This document shows positions 59,329 through 64,000 of a stretch of DNA of 64,000 nt, piece after piece. The stretch is from positions 62,001-126,000 of the forward strand of contig NZ_CP048817.1 in the NCBI RefSeq assembly GCF_014171475.1. The letters run 5' to 3'. Within the stretch, counting starts at the first letter, position 1; every line of letters starts with the position of its first letter. The stretch comes from Sphingomonas sp. So64.6b. GTDB taxonomy: Bacteria > Pseudomonadota > Alphaproteobacteria > Sphingomonadales > Sphingomonadaceae. Position numbers and translations under genes: made by a program. Below the pieces are notes generated by a model. The model did no database searches. It saw only the letters and a list, made by a program, of their open reading frames with translations, and had not been told where the DNA came from.

Positions 59329-59712
59329 ATGCCCTTTACCCCGATCAACCCGTCGCAATTCCCCACCCCGATCGCGCCCTATTCGGCTGGCGCCAGGGCA
59401 GGTAACACCGTCTATGTCTCGGGTGTGCTCGCGCTCGGCGAAGGCGGCGCGGTGCTGCATGTCGGTGATGCGGCGGCGCAGACCCGCCATATTCTCGACG
59501 TCATCAAGATCACGCTCGAGGCCGGCGGTGCGACGCTGGAGGACGTGGCGATGAACCATATCTTCCTCAAGGATCTGGCCGATTATGCCGCGTTCAATGC
59601 GGTCTATGCCGAGTATTTTCCCGGCGCGAAGCCCGCGCGCTACTGCATTCGATGCGATCTGGTGAAGCCCGATTGCCTGGTCGAGATCGCCAGCGTGGCA
59701 CATATCAGTTGA
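59329..59712 (+). CDS. rutC: RutC-like aminoacrylate deaminase (RidA family)
   Basis: 127 residues. RidA fold with [34 protein letters not shown] and the Arg/Glu active site in [26 protein letters not shown], nearly the same as E. coli RutC. It speeds turnover of aminoacrylate or its precursor. TGATG overlap with rutD. Confidence 0.92.
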   Translation: MPFTPINPSQFPTPIAPYSAGARAGNTVYVSGVLALGEGGAVLHVGDAAAQTRHILDVIKITLEAGGATLEDVAMNHIFLKDLADYAAFNAVYAEYFPGAKPARYCIRCDLVKPDCLVEIASVAHIS

Positions 59713-60488
59713 TGCCCGAGGCCGCGGGTCTTTATTACGAAACCCAAGGCTTCATAGATGCGCCGCCGCTTATCCTGTCGTCGGGCATGGGCGGATCGGC
59801 GAGTTACTGGCGCCCGAACATCGCTGCGCTCACTGAGCATTTTCACGTCATCGCTTATGATCATCGCGGTACCGGGCGTTCGGACCGAACGGTCACGCCG
59901 CGCATCGAAAGCATCGGCGACGATATGCTCGCGCTGATGGACGCGCTGAATATCCCGAGCGCCTCGATCATGGGGCACGCCATTGGCGGCATGGGCGGTC
60001 TCGCGCTCGCGCTCGATGCGCCGGCGCGGGTCGATCGGCTGGTGGTGGTCAATGGCTGGGGGCAGCCCGATCCCTATACCGCACGTTGTTTCGACACGCG
60101 GCTGAGCCTGCTGCGTCATGGCGGTGTGCGTGACTATGTCCACGCACAGCCAATCTTTCTCTATCCACCGCAATGGATCTCCGATCATCATGCGGAACTG
60201 GAGGAGGAAGAGGCCGCGCATATCGCAGCCTTCCCCGCCGAGATGGTCGAGCAGCGCATCCTCGAAGCGGTGCGCTTCGATGTGATGGAACGTCTCGCGA
60301 AACTGGTCGTGCCGACGCTGCTGCTCGCAAGTGGCGATGACGGGCTGGTGCCGCCGGGTTGTTCCCAATCGCTCGCAGACGCCATCCCCGGCGCCCGGCT
60401 CGAGACCATGAAATGGGGCGGCCACGCATGCAACGTCACCGATCCCGATACCTTCAACGCACTCATTCTCGATTTTCTGAGGAGCTAA
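59712..60488 (+). CDS. rutD: RutD-like aminoacrylate hydrolase
   Basis: 258 residues from the ATG at 59712, which overlaps the rutC stop. Alpha/beta-hydrolase fold: [22 protein letters not shown], and MGHAIGG, where Ala90 stands at the usual nucleophile Ser position. E. coli RutD also has GHALG here, so this is a family trait, not damage. C-terminal His in [11 protein letters not shown]. It speeds aminoacrylate hydrolysis to malonic semialdehyde. Confidence 0.9.
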   Translation: MPEAAGLYYETQGFIDAPPLILSSGMGGSASYWRPNIAALTEHFHVIAYDHRGTGRSDRTVTPRIESIGDDMLALMDALNIPSASIMGHAIGGMGGLALALDAPARVDRLVVVNGWGQPDPYTARCFDTRLSLLRHGGVRDYVHAQPIFLYPPQWISDHHAELEEEEAAHIAAFPAEMVEQRILEAVRFDVMERLAKLVVPTLLLASGDDGLVPPGCSQSLADAIPGARLETMKWGGHACNVTDPDTFNALILDFLRS

Positions 60489-60492
60489 GCCA

Positions 60493-61554
60493 ATGCAGGT
60501 CGGAGTCTTCGTCCCCATCAACAATAATGGCTGGCTGATCAGCGAGAACGCGCCGCAATATATGCCGAGCTTCGATCTCAACAAGCAGATCGCGCAGAGT
60601 GCGGAGAAGCACGGACTCGATTTCCTGCTCTCGATGATCAAGCTGCGCGGCTTTGGCGGCAAGACCGAGTTCTGGGAGTATGGCCTGGAAAGCTTCACGC
60701 TGATGGCCGGCCTCGCAGCGGTGACCGAGAAGATCAAGATCTACGCGACCTGCCCGACTTTGGTGATCCCGCCGGCCTTTGCCGCGCGCATGTGCAACAC
60801 GATCGATTCGATCAGCCATGGGCGTTTCGGCCTTAACCTGATCACCGGGTGGCAGCGGCCCGAATATAGCCAAATGGGTTTGTGGCCCGGCGACGAGCAT
60901 TTCCGCAACCGCTATCAGATGCTCGACGAATATGCCCAGATTCTCCGTGAGTTATGGGAAACCGGGCGAAGCGACCTGAAGGGCCAATATTACCAGATGG
61001 ACGATTGCCTCGTCCGCCCCAAGCCCGAAGGCGATATGAAGATCATTTGCGCGGGCAGCTCGGACGAGGGTCTCGCTTTCTCGGCCAAATGGGCGGATTA
61101 CGCTTTCTGCCTCGGCAAGGGCGTCAACACGCCGACCGCTTTCTCCTCGAACAATGCACGCCTCGCGGCGGCGACTGCGAAGACCGGGCGCGATGTGTCG
61201 ATCTTCGTGCTGGTGATGATCATCGCCGACGAAACCGACGAAGCGGCAATGGCGAAGTGGAAAAGCTATAATGACGGCGTCGATATCGACGCGATCTCCT
61301 GGCTCGCCGAGCAGGGGGCAGCCGACAAGCACAACGCCTCGACCAATGTCCGCCAGCTCGCCGCGCCGGAGGGCGCGGTCAATATCAATATGGGTACGCT
61401 GGTTGGGTCCTATAAGAGCATCGCGCGGATGCTCGACGAGATGGCGGAAGTGCCCAATACCGGCGGCGTGCTGCTCACCTTCGACGATTTTGTCGAAGGG
61501 GTGGAGGCGTTCGGCACGCGGATTCAACCGCTGATGAAAAGCCGGAATAAGTGA
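60493..61554 (+). CDS. rutA: Pyrimidine oxygenase RutA
   Basis: 353 residues. Luciferase-like flavin monooxygenase fold: [87 protein letters not shown]. All are hallmarks of RutA. It opens the uracil ring using FMNH2 and O2. The flavin reductase RutF, RutE and transporter RutG are absent here, so FMNH2 must come from elsewhere. Last gene of the operon. Confidence 0.93.
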   Translation: MQVGVFVPINNNGWLISENAPQYMPSFDLNKQIAQSAEKHGLDFLLSMIKLRGFGGKTEFWEYGLESFTLMAGLAAVTEKIKIYATCPTLVIPPAFAARMCNTIDSISHGRFGLNLITGWQRPEYSQMGLWPGDEHFRNRYQMLDEYAQILRELWETGRSDLKGQYYQMDDCLVRPKPEGDMKIICAGSSDEGLAFSAKWADYAFCLGKGVNTPTAFSSNNARLAAATAKTGRDVSIFVLVMIIADETDEAAMAKWKSYNDGVDIDAISWLAEQGAADKHNASTNVRQLAAPEGAVNINMGTLVGSYKSIARMLDEMAEVPNTGGVLLTFDDFVEGVEAFGTRIQPLMKSRNK

Positions 61555-61558
61555 CTTA

Positions 61559-61710
61559 TCTCCCCTCCCTGCAAGGGAGGGGCCGGGGGTGGGTAAGCAT
61601 CGGAGCGGGCTCGATGCCCGTTCCGATGCTTCGGGCTTGGCGCGACGAATCTTTATAAGCGCGCGGACGCGCGCACCCACCCCCAACCCCTCCCTTGCAG
61701 GGAGGGGAGA
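61559..61710. repeat. Large imperfect inverted repeat with inner hairpin
   Basis: Left arm 61559-61594 and right arm 61675-61710 match as inverted copies at 34 of 36 positions (start TCTCCCCTCCCTGCAAGGGA). Each arm is itself palindromic. Inside lies AAGCATCGGA...TCCGATGCTT (61595-61631). It forms the intergenic space between rutA and the esterase gene and could act as a transcription end or mobile repeat. Confidence 0.9.
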
Positions 61711-61726
61711 AAGAAGGAGCGCCGCA

Positions 61727-62620
61727 ATGTCGATCTGGATCAAATTGCTGATCGCCATCGTCGCCATCGTGGCGGCGCTCGGCTTGATCCTGCTCTTCGC
61801 CTCACCGCCGGGCGTGCTCAACTTCATCAATTCGCACACCCCGGGCGACGGCAATGCCGAACAGGTCGCGGACGGCGTCGCCTATGGCACCGACCCGGCG
61901 CAGAAGCTCGATGTCTGGGCACCCCGGCAACGCGCCGACGCCACACCCCTTCCGGTGGTGATCTTCTATTATGGCGGCGGCTGGGTGAAAGGATCGCGCG
62001 GCGAATATGGCTTTGCCGGCCGCGCCTTTGCCGCGCAGGGTTTCATCGCGGTGCTTCCCGATTACCGGCTGGTGCCCGGCGTGCGCTTCCCCGTGTTCGT
62101 CCAGGACAGCGCGCTTGCGGTCAAATGGGTGCGCGACACTATCGCGCGCTATGGCGGCGATCCGAAACGGATCACTTTGTCCGGCCATTCGGCGGGCGCC
62201 TATAATGCCGCGATGCTCGCGCTCGACCGGCACTGGCTGACCGATATCGGTGTCGATCCCGGCATCGTCCGCGCCGCCGCGCTGCTTGCCGGACCGTATG
62301 ACTTCTACCCGTTCGAAAAGAAGCGCAGCATCGATGCGATGAGCCACTGGCCACGCCTGCTCGAAACGCAGCCGATCCAGTTCGCGCGCAAGGATGCGCC
62401 GCCTTTATGGCTCGCCGCCGGCACCGCCGATGATGTCGTACGGCCCTATAATGCCGAACATCTCGCGAAACGGCTGAAAGAACTGGGCGCGCCGGTGACA
62501 CTCCGGCTCTACCCCGGACAGAGTCACAATGATCTGGTAATGGGCCTGTCGAAACCGTTTCGGAGCCGCTCACCCACGCTCAAGGAAAGCAGCGATTTCC
62601 TGAAAGCGAATTCGCACTGA
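61727..62620 (+). CDS. Membrane-anchored alpha/beta hydrolase (carboxylesterase/HSL type)
   Basis: 297 residues from the ATG at 61727, AAGGAG seven bases upstream. N-terminal helix (LLIAIVAIVAALGLILLFA) is an anchor or uncleaved signal. Oxyanion motif YGGGW (82-86), nucleophile Ser155 in GHSAG, acid in GTADDVV and His in GQSHNDLVMG. Likely a periplasmic esterase; not part of the rut pathway as known. Confidence 0.85.
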   Translation: MSIWIKLLIAIVAIVAALGLILLFASPPGVLNFINSHTPGDGNAEQVADGVAYGTDPAQKLDVWAPRQRADATPLPVVIFYYGGGWVKGSRGEYGFAGRAFAAQGFIAVLPDYRLVPGVRFPVFVQDSALAVKWVRDTIARYGGDPKRITLSGHSAGAYNAAMLALDRHWLTDIGVDPGIVRAAALLAGPYDFYPFEKKRSIDAMSHWPRLLETQPIQFARKDAPPLWLAAGTADDVVRPYNAEHLAKRLKELGAPVTLRLYPGQSHNDLVMGLSKPFRSRSPTLKESSDFLKANSH

Positions 62621-62632
62621 CGACTGGAGCGA

Positions 62633-63826
62633 TCAGGGCGCCAACGCAGCGAGCTTGCTCGCGTCAACCGCCGCGACCGCCTGTTTCAGCGTGGCGATAT
62701 CGGTGACATTGCCCTCGGCGCTGACGAGGAAGCGGCTCGCGGCCATCGTCTCATATTTGCCGCGCTTCTCGGCGCTGTCCCATTTCTCGGTGACCATCGC
62801 GCCGCCGACCATCTCGGTCTTTTCGTAACCGGTCGAGGTCTGCTTGTTCGACTGGACGTTCAGCGCACCGCCAAGCGTGGCAAGCGCGCCCAGCGCGGAC
62901 ATATCGGCCACCGACAGGGTGAAATGCTGGTCGCCTGCACTATACTTGCCCTGCGCAGTGCTGGCGCCGATGCCGCTGGCGCCGCCGCTGGTCGATTCGG
63001 TATCGCCGCGCGCGAAACCGGCGATCGACGCGGGCAGCATCGCCTGCAACGCCGCCGCCGGCACCGCATCGGTCTTGCCGCTCGCCGCATTGGCCTGCAT
63101 CCGCGCGGTTGCAGCCTCCATCTTCTTGCCCGCCTCCTCGATCTTGCCGAGGTCGACACTGCCCATGCCCGGCACGTTGACCGTGCCACTTGTCGTCCCG
63201 GTGCTTGCGCTGATCAACGGCCGCGCGATCTGTGCCGACACTGCGCCGGCGATCGTGCCGACCACGATGAACACGACCACCGCCACGACCATGGTGATAA
63301 GAACATAGGGCACGGCCTTGTCGGCGGGGGCCTTCATCAGCTTCGGCAGGCCGATCCACAGTAGATAAAGGCTGTACAGGCCGAGCAGGCCGAGGATCAT
63401 GAGCGCCGGCAGGATCTGGAAGATACCGGCCAGCCAGCCCGCAGTGGCGCTGAACGCTGCGACCTTCATCGCGGACACCGGGTTCTTGGTCGCGCCGAAG
63501 CTCGGCGCGAGCGCATCGATGATCAGCGCCAGCACATAGGTGCTGCCCAGCGCCAATGCATATCCGATCACCGCCGTGGTCAGTGCGCTGGTGATCGACG
63601 GGCGATAGGTGATGCCATAGGCGCCATAGCCGAACACGAGTGATCCGATCAGCGCCGCCACCGGGCCGATCGCCGCGAGCGGCACCACCCAGCCGGTGAA
63701 GATGCCCTTGACCGTCATCGGTTCGCTGTCGATCCGGTCCCATTCGGCGGCGGGTGTCATCAACAGTCGCTTGATCCGGTCCACCATTCCCGTCGAACCA
63801 TTATCTTCTGGAAGCTGCGTCGCCAT
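62633..63826 (-). CDS. Yip1-family membrane protein
   Basis: 397 residues from the ATG at 63826 with AGGGGAA upstream. N-terminal cytoplasmic stretch (MVDRIKRLLMTPAAEWDRI), five to six membrane helices to about residue 205, then a soluble, Ala/Gly/Thr-rich C-terminal domain. The helical part matches Yip1 proteins; the tail is unusual and may be periplasmic. Function unknown. Convergent with the esterase. Confidence 0.8.
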   Translation of the reverse strand: MATQLPEDNGSTGMVDRIKRLLMTPAAEWDRIDSEPMTVKGIFTGWVVPLAAIGPVAALIGSLVFGYGAYGITYRPSITSALTTAVIGYALALGSTYVLALIIDALAPSFGATKNPVSAMKVAAFSATAGWLAGIFQILPALMILGLLGLYSLYLLWIGLPKLMKAPADKAVPYVLITMVVAVVVFIVVGTIAGAVSAQIARPLISASTGTTSGTVNVPGMGSVDLGKIEEAGKKMEAATARMQANAASGKTDAVPAAALQAMLPASIAGFARGDTESTSGGASGIGASTAQGKYSAGDQHFTLSVADMSALGALATLGGALNVQSNKQTSTGYEKTEMVGGAMVTEKWDSAEKRGKYETMAASRFLVSAEGNVTDIATLKQAVAAVDASKLAALAP

Positions 63827-63971
63827 GGTCAATTCCCCTGTCGCATATGCGGATTTTCCCCATGCGGATGCTATCGGCATTTCCGCCGAAAGATAGGACC
63901 AAGGCGACATGCGCGCGTTCATTGCGTGTAGCCGATTGCGCGAAGGCCGCGTCCATCCCATATCCGCCGCC

Positions 63972-64000
63972 ATGAGCGATACCATGACGTGGCACGGCAC
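63972..64000 (+). CDS. hslV: Probable start of HslV peptidase, cut by the window end
   Basis: ATG at 63972, then MSDTMTWHGT up to the last base. The TWHGT(T) opening is that of HslV, whose mature protein begins at the Thr after HGT. Only nine full codons are visible, so this is an assignment by motif. The start could also be the ATG at 63984. Confidence 0.5.

Noticed and set aside
59979..59984. RutD nucleophile position is Ala rather than Ser, at first suspected as inactivation
   Set aside because: E. coli RutD has GHALG at the same place, so it is a family trait.
59640..60737. 365-codon minus-strand ORF
   Set aside because: Antisense of rutD and rutA.

Overview
The window is GC-rich chromosomal DNA of a sphingomonad-type alphaproteobacterium (Sphingomonas or a close relative; inferred). 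The inference rests on the lepB-rnc-era and yajC-secD-secF gene orders, the bamD/recN/ligA grouping, large TonB-dependent receptors, many short intergenic inverted repeats carrying the GAGCTTGTCGAA core, and two small proteins (27052-27222 and 26488-26691) of a kind I associate with this group. Most of the window is ordinary core genome on both strands.

Layout. 1-4468: end of a 2OG-Fe dioxygenase, a TesA-like esterase, and an ABC ATPase/permease pair. 4480-12720: a K+ uptake locus, with kdpD reading left and a mini-ORF plus kdpF, kdpA, kdpB, kdpC and kdpE reading right. 12748-20353: two small membrane proteins, a sirtuin, era, a frameshifted GIY-YIG gene, rnc, lepB, pgi and glutathione reductase. 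20581-32778: an Oar-like TonB receptor, ligA, two small proteins around cspA, recN, an alpha/beta hydrolase, bamD, a mannose-6-phosphate isomerase and a double PilZ protein. 33028-38919: a glycosyltransferase, a DUF3089 lipase-like protein, an Mth938-like protein, and secF-secD-yajC.

39090-50462 is the accessory part. It starts at tRNA-Pro(GGG). It continues with decayed DNA holding a C-terminal fragment of a formylglycine-generating (sulfatase-maturing) enzyme, then a MarR regulator divergent from a tight five-gene operon: CYP199-like P450, MFS transporter, dihydroxyacetone kinase (DhaK-DhaL fusion), TonB receptor, arylsulfatase. It ends in an IS6-type transposase relic fused to an epoxide hydrolase that has lost its N-terminus. 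I read it as a horizontally assembled, partly decayed catabolic island for a sulfated (probably aromatic) compound; the substrate is unknown.

50662-64000: an orphan receiver protein, a malonyl-CoA synthetase (MatB-like), small exported proteins, a P460-type cytochrome, an outer-membrane beta-barrel protein, a MocR regulator, a rut pyrimidine operon in the order B-C-D-A, an esterase, a Yip1 membrane protein, and the first codons of what looks like hslV. The matB and rut upstream regions share an unusual operator-like element (AGATRTGRCAC-N5-GTGTCCCATATCT). This suggests co-regulation, and a route in which malonic semialdehyde from uracil ends as malonyl-CoA.
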